From: JANLTP01 sp031363055
GTDB lineage: Bacteria > Pseudomonadota > Gammaproteobacteria > Burkholderiales > Burkholderiaceae_E
DNA: 32,102 nt
NCBI GenBank assembly: GCA_031363055.1
Contig: JANLTP010000084.1
Location: 1-32,102 of the forward strand
Direction of reading: 5' to 3'
Shown here: positions 23,637 through 31,985 of the stretch, in pieces
Position numbering within the stretch: position 1 is the first letter of the stretch
Layout: each line of letters opens with the position of its first letter
Made by a program: the position numbers and the translations under genes
The notes under the pieces: generated by a model
Told to the model about the DNA's origin: nothing
The model's database searches: none
Seen by the model: the letters and a program-made list of their open reading frames with translations, nothing else

Positions 23637-25361
23637 ATGAATTCACACGAACTGGTGGTACGCGGCGGTATCGTCATCGATGGTGGCGGTACTGCCCGGC
23701 GTAGAGCCGATGTCGCCGTCAGCAAAGGCATCATTACCGAAATCGGCAAGGTGGCGGGGCGCGGCCATCGCGAGATTGATGCCGACGGTTGCCTGGTGGC
23801 GCCGGGCTTCGTCGATATTCACACCCACTATGATGGTCAGGCGAGCTGGGATCAGCACCTGGCGCCGTCGAGCTGGCATGGTGTGACCACGGCGGTCATG
23901 GGCAATTGCGGCGTCGGTTTTGCGCCGGCGTTTGCGCATAACCACGATCGGCTGATCGAGCTCATGGAAGGCGTCGAGGACATTCCCGGTATTGCGTTGC
24001 ATGAAGGCCTGCCCTGGGCTTGGCAGAGCTTTCCCGACTACCTGAATTTCCTCGAGACCTTGCCGCGTGACATTGACCTCGGCGCACAAATGCCGCATGC
24101 CGCGTTGCGCGTGCATGTGATGGGCGCTCGCGCGGTGGCTCGTGAGCCGGCAACCGGCGCGGAAATCGCGACGATGGCGCAACTGACTCGCGAGGCGATT
24201 CAAGCCGGCGCCCTGGGCTTCACGACCTCGCGGACGATCAATCATCGCAGTATTTCCGGCGAGGCGATTCCGACCTTGCGCGCCGAGGCCCGCGAGTTGC
24301 TCAGTATTGCGCGTGCCATCGGTACCACAGGTCGTGGCGTCATGCAGATCGTCAGTGACCTGGTCAATCGCGATCACGAGTTTGAGCTCATCGAACAAAT
24401 GGCCCGCGAGTCTGGTCGGCCACTGTCGATCTCGCTGGCGCAAGGCAATCAACAACCGGAGCTCTGGAAGTCGTTGCTCGAGCGCATCAGCGGCGCCAAT
24501 ACGCGCGGTGTTCAGATGCGTGCCCAGGTCGCGGCGCGCGCCATTGGTTTATTGCTGGGCTTCGATGCGACACTCAATCCGTTCATGTACAGCCCGGCGT
24601 ATCAGTCGATCGCGAAGCTGCCGCTCGCCGAACGTGTTCAGCGCATGCGCGAACCGACACTTCGTCGAACCATGATCGCAGAGGCGCATGTCGATCCGAA
24701 CGGCCTTCTGGGCAGCCGCATGCTCGATCAGTTTCAGGCGATGTATCGGCTCGGCGATCCGCCTGACTATGAGCCGGATCCGTCGACCTCGGTGGCGGCC
24801 GTTGCACAACGCGCAGGCCGCGCACCCGCCGAGGTCGCGCTCGACTGGTTGCTCGAGCGCGACGGCCACGCCATGATTTACTCACCGTCGTTGAACTATG
24901 CCGACGGCAATCTCGATGCGGTTCGCGCCATGCTGGTTCATCCGCATTCGGTGCCGGGTCTGTCCGATGGCGGCGCGCATGTCGGCACGATTTGCGACGT
25001 CAGTTTCCCGACCACGCTACTGCAGTGGTGGGGCCGTGACCGGCCGCGCGATCGAATACCCCTCGAGTTTCTGATCGCACGCCAGAGCCGTGGCACTGCG
25101 TTGGCGGTCGGTCTCGAAGATCGCGGACTGATTGCTCCGGGTTACAAGGCGGACATGAATGTCATCGAGTTCGAGGCGCTGCGCTTGCATGCGCCTGAAA
25201 TGGTTCATGACCTGCCGGCCGGTGGTCGGCGGCTGTTGCAGCGTGCTGATGGGTATAAACATACCTTGGTCGCGGGGCAGGTGATCATGAGCGGTGGCGA
25301 GGCGACGGGGATTTTGCCGGGGCGCTTGTTACGGGGCGGGACTCGAGCGATAGCGCGTTAG
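23637..25361 (+). CDS. D-aminoacylase-like amidohydrolase
   Basis: The protein has 574 residues and belongs to the amidohydrolase superfamily, nearest the N-acyl-D-amino-acid deacylase group. A small beta domain comes first, then the metal motif H-T-H with H62 and H64, and the G-N-C-G-V-G-F-A-P segment whose C91 bridges metals in D-aminoacylases. The late L-S-D-G-G-A-H-V-G near residue 440 holds the catalytic aspartate. The histidines that follow strands 5 and 6 in characterised enzymes could not be located with confidence, so the substrate may differ. It is the last gene of the MFS-BenE-SDR cluster and starts 3 bp after the SDR stop. It is cytoplasmic, with no signal. Confidence 0.83.
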   Translation: MNSHELVVRGGIVIDGGGTARRRADVAVSKGIITEIGKVAGRGHREIDADGCLVAPGFVDIHTHYDGQASWDQHLAPSSWHGVTTAVMGNCGVGFAPAFAHNHDRLIELMEGVEDIPGIALHEGLPWAWQSFPDYLNFLETLPRDIDLGAQMPHAALRVHVMGARAVAREPATGAEIATMAQLTREAIQAGALGFTTSRTINHRSISGEAIPTLRAEARELLSIARAIGTTGRGVMQIVSDLVNRDHEFELIEQMARESGRPLSISLAQGNQQPELWKSLLERISGANTRGVQMRAQVAARAIGLLLGFDATLNPFMYSPAYQSIAKLPLAERVQRMREPTLRRTMIAEAHVDPNGLLGSRMLDQFQAMYRLGDPPDYEPDPSTSVAAVAQRAGRAPAEVALDWLLERDGHAMIYSPSLNYADGNLDAVRAMLVHPHSVPGLSDGGAHVGTICDVSFPTTLLQWWGRDRPRDRIPLEFLIARQSRGTALAVGLEDRGLIAPGYKADMNVIEFEALRLHAPEMVHDLPAGGRRLLQRADGYKHTLVAGQVIMSGGEATGILPGRLLRGGTRAIAR

Positions 25362-25400
25362 CTCCCCGTACGACACTGAAGTGAATGGTCGATTGTATAT

Positions 25401-26025
25401 TTGACTTTCTTTAAGGAAAGCGATGTTGCTTTCGGCGTGCGCATCCCGTCAGGCCAGCAGAGCCACCTCCGCTACCCACTCACCCGTCTGTTCGGGAGTC
25501 CTGGCAACGTACGCGTGCTACGTGTTCTCGCTGACGGTCTGGCATCTTCCACGACCCAGATTGCGTCTGCGTCCGGGCTAACACCACAAGGTGCACGCCT
25601 TGTTCTAGATGGACTTTCCGCACAAGGAATAGTCGCTGCCAAGGGCTCAGCACGTACTCAGTTATTCGAGCTTTCTAGTGTTCATCCCTTTCGACAGCCC
25701 ATCCTGGAGCTCTTCCAGGCAGAGCGCGCCGTGTGGGAAGATCTGGTTACACGCTTGCGGCGAAGACACACCGGGGAGCGATATCGACATCGCGCTGCTG
25801 ACCTCCACGCCAGACGTAAGTGACTAAATTCGCGAAGACCTGATGTCTATTGAGGATGCGTTGATAGTGCACGTTTCCGTAACAGCACTGACCTCACAAG
25901 ACCTCGCTGCACTGCAGGACGGTGACCCATGGTGGTCCAGCGTCGTTCGTGATGCCAGAATTCTGAAGGGTGGACGACCCGAAGCCGAAATGAAGGTCGT
26001 GCGAACGCGCTTGACCGTCGCATGA
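25401..26025 (+). pseudogene. Broken HTH-nucleotidyltransferase (MNT) gene
   Basis: This is the remnant of a gene encoding an N-terminal winged-helix domain and a C-terminal minimal nucleotidyltransferase. The first frame (to 25823) reads through the helix-turn-helix (G-N-V-R-V-L-R-V-L, I-A-S-A-S-G-L-T) and the linker, then goes out of register near 25759. The +1 frame then supplies G-E-D-T-P-G-S-D-I-D-I-A-L-L, the nucleotidyltransferase metal motif, but the preceding G-S-x-A-R-G loop is missing. The same frame meets TAA at 25825-25827 and afterwards continues with D-P-W-W-S-S-V-V-R-D-A-R-I-L-K-G, the family's C-terminal signature, to 26025. So there is at least one deletion with frameshift plus one nonsense codon. 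The start is TTG 25401 or GTG 25437. It overlaps the following HEPN-like frame by ATGA. Confidence 0.78.
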
Positions 26026-26267
26026 CAGGACAGGGCCCGCGCAAGTCCGTCGGCGACGAGCACTGGGCTGGGCGGCTCCAACAAGCTCGCGAATTTCGCG
26101 AGGTGCTCGGCAACAACCTGCCAGACCGTCAAGAGAAGTTTTATCGGCGCCTGCTTGGTCGCAAGGACGAAGTCAACTACGGCGCGCGCAGCTCTTCCCT
26201 CGACGAGGCCAAGCGACTTCTGTCAGCACTAGACGTCTTCGTCGACTGGGCTGAAGGCATTTTATAG
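26022..26267 (+). pseudogene. HEPN-like toxin remnant
   Basis: This 81-residue frame starts with ATG overlapping the stop of the nucleotidyltransferase remnant (ATGA). Its C-terminus (V-N-Y-G-A-R-S-S-S-L-D-E-A-K-R-L-L) resembles the end of HEPN domains paired with MNT antitoxins. HEPN toxins are usually 110-140 residues and carry an R-x4-6-H RNase motif, and no such motif is visible here. The central helices are therefore probably deleted, joining an N-terminal helix (W-A-G-R-L-Q-Q-A-R-E-F) to the C-terminal part. A complete short protein of another family is possible. Confidence 0.55.
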
Positions 26268-26341
26268 AGGTGGGTGTTAATAAAACAGTCTTGGCAGCGA
26301 AACTCGCCCATCAACCTGAAGCCTGCCGATCTCGAGCTCAT

Positions 26342-27529
26342 TCATTTCAAAACTGCAGCCGCTAAATTTGGCGATAAGACCTCGACGTTCGCGGCCAAGC
26401 GCCAGGCCTCGCTGACCGGTGCCACGATGTACGCCTGGTCGACGCCCGTATCCTCCAGCCCTTGCCAAAACCCTTTTGTCACCTTGGGCGCATTCGAAAA
26501 CTTGATCTCAAAGGCGACCTTCTTTCTGCCCGTCTCGACGATCAGATCGAGCTCAGTGCCGGCAGCCGTGCGGTAGTAGCTGACCGTTGCGCCGGTCGGT
26601 ATTTGCCCGCAAATCTGTTCAATGCAAAAGCCCTCCCACGACGCCCCCGCGCTCGGATGCCCCATGAGCGCATTGACGTCCGGCACACCGAGTAACGCAT
26701 GTAACAGGCCGCTGTCGCGCACGTAAATTTTCGGCGACTTGACCAAGCGCTTGCCGAGATTCACAAAGTGCGGCTCGAGTTTTCGCACCATCATGGCATC
26801 GATCAGCGTCGCCAAGTAAGTTGCCACTACCTTGTGTGACACGCCGCCCAGCGAACCGCCGATCGCCGAGGCGTTGAACTGTTGTCCGTGCAGATGAGCC
26901 AACATTCGCCAGAAGCGAAACAGCGTGTCCACAGGAACATTGACGCCCAATTCACGCAGGTCGCGACCGATAAAGGTCTGGATGAAATCGGCGCGCCATT
27001 GGTAGGACGTCTCAGCCGATGGTGACAAAAAACTCTGCGGGAAACCACCGCGCAGCCACAATTTCTGCATCAAATTCAAGTCAACTGGAGCTTCGGCGGG
27101 CATTAGTTCGCTGGCGAGAAACGGCGTCAATTCGAGGTAAGAAACACGTCCGGCGAGCGACTCTGAACTCTGTGCCAAAAGCTGTCCCGACGCCGACCCC
27201 AACAACAAAAATCGGCTTGGCCGCCGATGCGCATCAATCTCCGGGCGAAGCTGCGCAAATAATTCCGGCATGAACTGAACTTCGTCCAGAATGACCAGGC
27301 GATCACGATGACCCTGCAAAAACAAGTCGGCATTCGTCAATTTTGCTCGGTCGGCCGGGCGTTGCAGATCGAGCAAGATACTGTCGCCTTGATGCACGGC
27401 CAATTCACGGGCCAAAGTGGTCTTGCCGACTTGGCGCGGACCCAGCAAGACAACGGCCGGTACTTGCGAGAGTCGATCGCGCAGTTGATTCGACAGGTTT
27501 CGAGGCAGAGTGGAACTATCTAATTGCAT
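26342..27529 (-). CDS. ATP-binding protein with DUF4143 domain
   Basis: This is a 395-residue protein of the AAA_14/DUF4143 type. Walker A is G-P-R-Q-V-G-K-T-T at 30-38 and Walker B L-V-I-L-D-E-V-Q around 78-85, followed by the sensor-like L-L-L-G-S-A-S. The C-terminal DUF4143 part ends in a restriction-endonuclease-like core, with G-T-E-L-D-L-I-V-E and A-F-E-I-K at about residues 320-345, the D...ExK layout. These proteins are widespread, often in mobile or defence-rich regions, and their role is unknown. It appears intact although both neighbours are broken. It is divergent from the ArsR remnant; the ribosome site is weak. Confidence 0.87.
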   Translation of the reverse strand: MQLDSSTLPRNLSNQLRDRLSQVPAVVLLGPRQVGKTTLARELAVHQGDSILLDLQRPADRAKLTNADLFLQGHRDRLVILDEVQFMPELFAQLRPEIDAHRRPSRFLLLGSASGQLLAQSSESLAGRVSYLELTPFLASELMPAEAPVDLNLMQKLWLRGGFPQSFLSPSAETSYQWRADFIQTFIGRDLRELGVNVPVDTLFRFWRMLAHLHGQQFNASAIGGSLGGVSHKVVATYLATLIDAMMVRKLEPHFVNLGKRLVKSPKIYVRDSGLLHALLGVPDVNALMGHPSAGASWEGFCIEQICGQIPTGATVSYYRTAAGTELDLIVETGRKKVAFEIKFSNAPKVTKGFWQGLEDTGVDQAYIVAPVSEAWRLAANVEVLSPNLAAAVLK

Positions 27530-27598
27530 TCTGGCATTTTGGTTAAGTTTCGGCCAGATTGCAAGGACAATGATTGATTTCTAATCTCTTTAACATGC

Positions 27599-27614
27599 AA
27601 GCAAATACTTGCTT
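27599..27614. promoter_or_regulatory. Operator-like palindrome upstream of the arsR remnant
   Basis: The perfect inverted repeat AAGCAA-ATAC-TTGCTT lies about 60 bp before the ATG at 27673, in the divergent promoter region between the DUF4143 gene and the ArsR/AHSA1 remnants. ArsR-family repressors bind short dyads like this next to their own genes. A short aattc microsatellite (about 27629-27643) follows it. Function is inferred from position only. Confidence 0.5.
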
Positions 27615-27672
27615 ATAGTTCGACGAATCAATTCAATTCAATTCATTCATCAACCCGAACGGAGAAAGCTTC

Positions 27673-27768
27673 ATGGTCGATATCCTACATAAAGTTGGTA
27701 TCAAGTCGTCAACCCTGGACGCAGGCGTCTCCTTGACCAACTGCACAACGACAACGGCCAGACATTGA
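27673..27768 (+). pseudogene. N-terminal stub of an SRPBCC/AHSA1-type gene
   Basis: An ATG with GGAG nine bases upstream opens M-V-D-I-L-H-K-V-G-I-K-S-S, which resembles the start of AHSA1/SRPBCC domain proteins often encoded next to ArsR regulators. After about 16 codons the similarity ends, and the frame runs into ArsR sequence out of register, stopping at TGA 27766-27768. It is a stub created by deletion. Confidence 0.55.
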
Positions 27769-27980
27769 CGGCGCTATGCGAACACATGGACATGACCTGC
27801 CAGGCCGTTACCCAACATTTGCAGCAACTGGCAGCGGCCAATCTGGTGGCCGTGATTTGGCAGGGTCGGGAAAAGCTCCGTTACCTGAACCCTGTGCTAC
27901 TTTTTGAAATACAGGAACTCTGGATCAAGAAATTCGAACGAAAATCGCGACGACACCTGAGAAGCTCTGGCAGGCATTGA
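27717..27980 (+). pseudogene. Truncated ArsR-family regulator
   Basis: In a different frame from the preceding stub, the sequence reads G-R-R-R-L-L-D-Q-L, then T-A-L-C-E-H-M-D-M-T-C-Q-A-V-T-Q-H-L (the winged-helix recognition region) and G-R-E-K-L-R-Y-L-N-P. This is the middle and end of an ArsR-family repressor. The normal N-terminus (the A-L-A-D-P-T-R region) is replaced by the stub. The C-terminus after W-I-K-K-F-E-R runs out of frame into the AHSA1 sequence and ends at TGA 27978-27980. The product, if any, would lack the first helix. Confidence 0.72.
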
Positions 27981-28246
27981 TCGATATTGACTTGATGGCT
28001 CAATGGTGGGTAGACCCCAAGGCCGGGTGTGCCCGCGTGAATGTGTCGGACTGGAAGGCCGGGTCGTCATGGGAACATCGGCGCGCAGATGGCTCGGGTA
28101 TCGTTGACATCGCCGGCACGGTAATCGAGTCCATAGTGTCCACGCGTCTTGTGTATAGCTGGGCCAGGCCTGGCGACATGGCGGACCCGTCCAAACTTGA
28201 GACCGGTCTCGCATTGCCGACAACGGCGATGGCTGCACACGCTTGA
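27935..28246 (+). pseudogene. Truncated SRPBCC/AHSA1 domain gene
   Basis: A third frame gives T-K-I-A-T-T-P-E-K-L-W-Q-A-L, then V-S-D-W-K-A-G-S-S-W-E-H-R-R-A-D-G and V-I-E-S-I-V-S-T-R-L-V-Y-S-W. This is the core of an AHSA1 (Hsp90-activator-like, SRPBCC) protein, the usual partner of this ArsR type. The N-terminus was lost in the fusion with arsR. After K-L-E-T-G-L the expected C-terminal half is absent, replaced by an unrelated tail that stops at 28246. There is no proper start codon. Confidence 0.7.
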
Positions 28247-28277
28247 ACACACTCTGCAACGTCCGATAGACGAGTAA

Positions 28278-29330
28278 TCAGTTCATCAGGAACACGCCTT
28301 TGCCGTCAGTCTGGCGATCGAACAGGCGGTAAGCTTCTTCAGCTTGCTCGAGTCGCCACCGGTGGGTGAACAGGCTCTCGACATCGATGCCTCGGTCAGC
28401 GATGAAGTCGCTGCACTCTTTCTGTCCCACCGTCGAGAACGTCCAGGAACCCATCAAGGTGACCTGACGCCGCAGCAGGTCGTGGCTGACATCGAGTTCT
28501 ACTGCGCCACCTTCTCCGACAAAACAGGCCTTGCCCCAGGTGCGTACGGATTGCACAGCTTGGCGCCGTGCCTGTGGCGAGGACGAGGCATCGATCGAAG
28601 CGTGCGCGCCCAGTCCGTCGGTGAGTCCTTTGATTGCCCGCACAGCGTCAACGTCATTCGGGTTGATCACTTCGTGAGCGCCCAGCGATTTGGCGCGCGC
28701 CAAGCGCTCATCGCTCACATCCAGGGCGATCACCCGCGCGCCCATTGCGACAGAAAGCTGCGTAGCCGAGAGCCCGACCGGGCCTTGGCCGAAGACGGCA
28801 ATGGTCTGGTCGCCGCTCAACTTTAGTCGCTTCAAGGCTCCCCAAGCCGTTCCCGTGCCACAGGCAATAGCCGCCCCGGTGGCAAACGAGAGTTCTTCCC
28901 TCAGCGTGACCAAAGTGCTTGCGGGTACCCGGAGGTAGGGCGCATGCCCCCCGTTTGCGTTGACTCCGTAGACCTCAGCGACTCCGTCCACGCACAATTG
29001 CGTCCAGCCGGTGGAGCAATGCGGACAGGCACCGCAGCCGCGGTAATGATGGACCATGGCACGCTGGCCCAACCACGCTTGTCGCGGGTTGACATTGGCC
29101 CCTAACGCCACGACTTCACCGCACGGTTCATGGCCGGCAATACTGAGCTCGCCACTGCTCAGTCCCGAAGCCTTTTGCGCTTCGCCCGGGGCCGCTCGGT
29201 ATACCTTGAGGTCGCTGCCGCACATACCCGAGGCTTTCATTTGCAGCACGACATCATCGGGGCCGGGTGTCGGATCGGGGAAATGCTGCAAAGCGATGCT
29301 GCGGTTTCCGGTGAAGACGATGCCTCTCAT
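28278..29330 (-). CDS. Zinc-dependent alcohol dehydrogenase (MDR)
   Basis: This is a 350-residue zinc-containing medium-chain dehydrogenase. The catalytic zinc site includes C37 (G-M-C-G-S-D) and H67-E68 (A-G-H-E-P-C-G). The structural zinc cysteines are C99, C102, C105 and C113. The NAD-binding G-Q-G-P-V-G lies near 175. It oxidises an alcohol or sugar-like hydroxyl, or reduces the matching carbonyl; sorbitol or threonine dehydrogenase-type substrates cannot be separated from sequence. AGGAG six bases before the ATG gives a confident start. It is divergent from the MmgE/PrpD gene with 186 bp between, which may hold promoters for both; nothing else is seen in that gap. Confidence 0.88.
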   Translation of the reverse strand: MRGIVFTGNRSIALQHFPDPTPGPDDVVLQMKASGMCGSDLKVYRAAPGEAQKASGLSSGELSIAGHEPCGEVVALGANVNPRQAWLGQRAMVHHYRGCGACPHCSTGWTQLCVDGVAEVYGVNANGGHAPYLRVPASTLVTLREELSFATGAAIACGTGTAWGALKRLKLSGDQTIAVFGQGPVGLSATQLSVAMGARVIALDVSDERLARAKSLGAHEVINPNDVDAVRAIKGLTDGLGAHASIDASSSPQARRQAVQSVRTWGKACFVGEGGAVELDVSHDLLRRQVTLMGSWTFSTVGQKECSDFIADRGIDVESLFTHRWRLEQAEEAYRLFDRQTDGKGVFLMN

Positions 29331-29516
29331 ACGATTCTCCTGGTAGGTTCTGGGTGGGTTCGATCGGCCCAGAGGCGGTCGCGATCAGCACGGCGCAGCA
29401 GAGGATTGTACTAAGCCGCCACGCATCCGATACAGGCTATTCCAGGCTGCGCATGCCGCTGCTGACCGCATCACATACATGGTGTTTCTACTTTAACTCC
29501 CCCGTCGAGTCTCGAT

Positions 29517-30953
29517 TTGCGGCATAGTTCAATTAGCCGATCGAAGCCGATTGACCCATTCTGCGAGGCTCAGCCGAAATTGTCCCTTGAAGTACATGAG
29601 ACCCAGGTCACCGCCAAACTGGTGCAACGCGCCGCCGCGATGGCGAATGCTGCGTTGCGACCCGACGTGCAACTCATCGCCAAACAATGCATCCTCGACT
29701 GGGTTGGTGTCGCCCTGGCGGGGTCGTCGGAGCCAATCACTCAACTGCTGACCTTGCAGTCGATCGAAGACGGCGGCAAGGCTACAGTTTCGCTGATTGG
29801 CAGCGCCCACCGGGTCAGCGTTCGCCAGGGCGCACTCATCAACGGCGCGGCGGGCCACGCGATCGACTACGACGATACCAACGTCGCTGCTCAGGGTCAT
29901 GTCACCGCCGCCGTTTTGCCGGCGGCGCTCGCACTAGCCGAGGCGCAGAGTCTCGGTGGCGAGGCATTGCTGCGTGCGTTTGCGGCTGGCTACGAAATGG
30001 CCGGTATGGTCGGGCAGTATTTAGGACGTGCGCACTACGAGCGCGGTTTTCATGGCACCTGCACCGTCGGTAGCTTTGGTGCAGCCTTTGCCGCAGCGAC
30101 ACTGCTCAGACTTGACGCCCACCAAACCGCTGTCGCGCTGGGTATTGCCGGGACACAAGCCGGCGGACAAAAAGCTCAATTCGGCACGATGTGCAAGCCC
30201 CTGCACGCCGGTAAGGCCGGCGAAAACGGCGTCACTGGCGCCCAACTCGCCATGCGAGGATTCACCGGGTGCGATGATTTGCTTGGAGCCGCGCAAGGCT
30301 TTGCCGCCGCTACCAGCCCGACCGCAGATCTTCAGGCCGCTTTGGCATTGCCGTCAGGCGGCAGTCATCTGCATGGCAATCTCTTTAAATTTCACGCCGC
30401 CTGCTACGGCACCCATTCCAGCATCGAAGTAGTGCAACGACTGCGTCGAGCGCACGCGCTGGCGCCCAAAGACGTACGGCGCATTCAAATCGAAGTGGAA
30501 TCCGGTTCCGAGCGCATGTGCAATATCGCTGAGCCGAACACCGGCCTGCAAGCCAAATTCAGCTTGCGGATGTGCGCCGCACTGGCGCTAGCGGGCGAGG
30601 ACACGTCTGACCCCGCGACCTATTTGGATGCGATGACTAAATGCGCCGACCTGATCGCACTTCGTGACCGTGTTGAAATGAGGTTTATGCCCGACAGTTG
30701 GCCCCGTATGCTGGCCCGCGCGCAAATTGAAACGTTTGATGGCCGATTGCTTGAGGCTCAGTACGACAGTGGAATTCCGCAAGCTGATCTGGCGTTACAG
30801 GGCGCTCGTTTGAAGAAAAAATTCATGTCGCTGGTGACACCCATCCTGGGCGAGTCCAGGTCCAGCCAGATTTCACAAACGATCCAATCACTGGAAAAGC
30901 TTGAGGACATCGGCACGCTGATGTCCTTGCTTCGCAAGGTGACCCAAGAGTGA
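29517..30953 (+). CDS. MmgE/PrpD family protein
   Basis: The protein belongs to the MmgE/PrpD family (2-methylcitrate dehydratase, cis-aconitate decarboxylase and relatives), up to 478 residues. Family features are I-L-D-W-V-G-V-A-L-A-G-S, N-G-A-A-G-H-A-I-D-Y-D-D-T-N, and the helix G-H-V-T-A-A-V-L-P-A-A-L-A-L-A. A later K-P-L-H-A-G-K-A segment is also characteristic. The longest frame begins at TTG 29517. Another TTG at 29581, with GAGG about ten bases upstream, would give a more typical N-terminus, so the start is uncertain. It is followed by two MaoC-type hydratase genes, suggesting a route for a small dicarboxylic or branched acid. It may act as a dehydratase, isomerase or decarboxylase; which one is unclear. 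Confidence 0.83.
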   Translation: MRHSSISRSKPIDPFCEAQPKLSLEVHETQVTAKLVQRAAAMANAALRPDVQLIAKQCILDWVGVALAGSSEPITQLLTLQSIEDGGKATVSLIGSAHRVSVRQGALINGAAGHAIDYDDTNVAAQGHVTAAVLPAALALAEAQSLGGEALLRAFAAGYEMAGMVGQYLGRAHYERGFHGTCTVGSFGAAFAAATLLRLDAHQTAVALGIAGTQAGGQKAQFGTMCKPLHAGKAGENGVTGAQLAMRGFTGCDDLLGAAQGFAAATSPTADLQAALALPSGGSHLHGNLFKFHAACYGTHSSIEVVQRLRRAHALAPKDVRRIQIEVESGSERMCNIAEPNTGLQAKFSLRMCAALALAGEDTSDPATYLDAMTKCADLIALRDRVEMRFMPDSWPRMLARAQIETFDGRLLEAQYDSGIPQADLALQGARLKKKFMSLVTPILGESRSSQISQTIQSLEKLEDIGTLMSLLRKVTQE

Positions 30954-30969
30954 AAACCAAGAAAGTTTT

Positions 30970-31497
30970 ATGAGTCAAGACGTTATCGCCCGCGCAAAAA
31001 TCCGCGCAAAAGGCCACTGGTATGAAGACTTCGAACCGGGTGGTCTGTTCGTCCACCATTGGGGTCGAACCATTTCGCAAGCCGAAAATGCGCTGTTCTC
31101 AACGCTGACGCTGCACTTCAATCCGCAATACACCAACGTCGAATTCGCCCGCGCGATGGGTCACCGCGACACGCCGGTCAATCCCTTGCTGGTGTTCAAC
31201 ACGGTGTTCGGCCTTTCGGTGCAGGACTTGAGCGAACACGGTACCGCCTTTTTAGGAGTCAATGAGCTGCGCTACGGCAAGCCGTTCTATCCGGGCGATA
31301 CGATTTTTGCGAGTTCGACGGTCCTCGAAAAGCGGCCTTCTAGCAGCCGCAAGGACCAGGGTATCGTCGCCTGGCACACGCAAGGCTTTAACCAGCACGG
31401 GGAATTGGTTTGCGAGTTTCAGCGCTCAAATCTGATTTTCCTGCGGCCAGTGGACAGTAACAAAGAGCGCGTCTTGAGGAATAAGGAGCCGTCATGA
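30970..31497 (+). CDS. MaoC-type dehydratase, first of a pair
   Basis: This 175-residue protein has a single hot-dog fold of the MaoC-like hydratase family, which hydrates enoyl-CoA esters. Visible runs are Y-E-D-F-E-P-G at the start, the mid-region H-F-N-P-Q-Y-T-N, and N-E-L-R-Y-G-K-P-F-Y-P-G-D-T-I. The classical D-x-N-P-x-H active-site motif is altered to F-N-P-Q-Y, so the catalytic residues may be shared with its partner. The gene starts 16 bp after MmgE/PrpD and overlaps the next MaoC gene by ATGA, implying equimolar translation and possibly a heteromer. Confidence 0.85.
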   Translation: MSQDVIARAKIRAKGHWYEDFEPGGLFVHHWGRTISQAENALFSTLTLHFNPQYTNVEFARAMGHRDTPVNPLLVFNTVFGLSVQDLSEHGTAFLGVNELRYGKPFYPGDTIFASSTVLEKRPSSSRKDQGIVAWHTQGFNQHGELVCEFQRSNLIFLRPVDSNKERVLRNKEPS

Positions 31498-31985
31498 AGA
31501 TGAGCGAACTCACGGAACGCAACAACTACTTCGAAGATTTTGCCGTTGGCGAGGTCATCAAACATGTTCGTAGCAAAACGCTCGAGCCGCTTGAACAAGT
31601 CTTGATCACCAACCTGGTCATGAACACCGCGTCGGGGCACTTCGACGAAGAGGTCATGAAATCACACCCGGTGGGTAAGCGGCTGTCGTTTGGTGGCGTC
31701 AATATCGCCATGATTATCGGCCTGGCCAGCCAGGACACGGCTGAAAATGCGATTGCGGAAATCGGCATGGACAAGATCCGATTGCAGGGTCCGGTGTTCC
31801 ACGGCGACACCCTGACCGCTTACAGCGAGGTGCTGGAAGTCAAGGCCTGCGATCAAGCCGATGCCGGCATCGTGCGCTTCAAGCATTACGGTACCAAACA
31901 GGATGGCAGTATCGTCTTCGAAGGCGAGCGCACCGTGCTGATGAAGCGGCGCTCTCATTGGATGTTGACGCCGGCCGAAAATTGA
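31494..31985 (+). CDS. MaoC-type dehydratase, second of a pair (3' end altered)
   Basis: This 163-residue hot-dog protein has the MaoC-like start (N-Y-F-E-D-F-A-V-G-E-V) and the L-Q-G-P-V-F-H-G-D-T-L-T run near the substrate tunnel. AAGGAG lies five bases before the ATG, inside the end of the preceding gene. Its last seven or eight codons (M-L-T-P-A-E-N, stop) coincide with the left end of the IS21-like element, so the native C-terminus is replaced. The core domain seems complete, so activity is likely retained. With its partner it resembles two-gene hydratases acting on CoA esters of unsaturated dicarboxylic acids, which is an inference from order only. Confidence 0.82.
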   Translation: MKMSELTERNNYFEDFAVGEVIKHVRSKTLEPLEQVLITNLVMNTASGHFDEEVMKSHPVGKRLSFGGVNIAMIIGLASQDTAENAIAEIGMDKIRLQGPVFHGDTLTAYSEVLEVKACDQADAGIVRFKHYGTKQDGSIVFEGERTVLMKRRSHWMLTPAEN

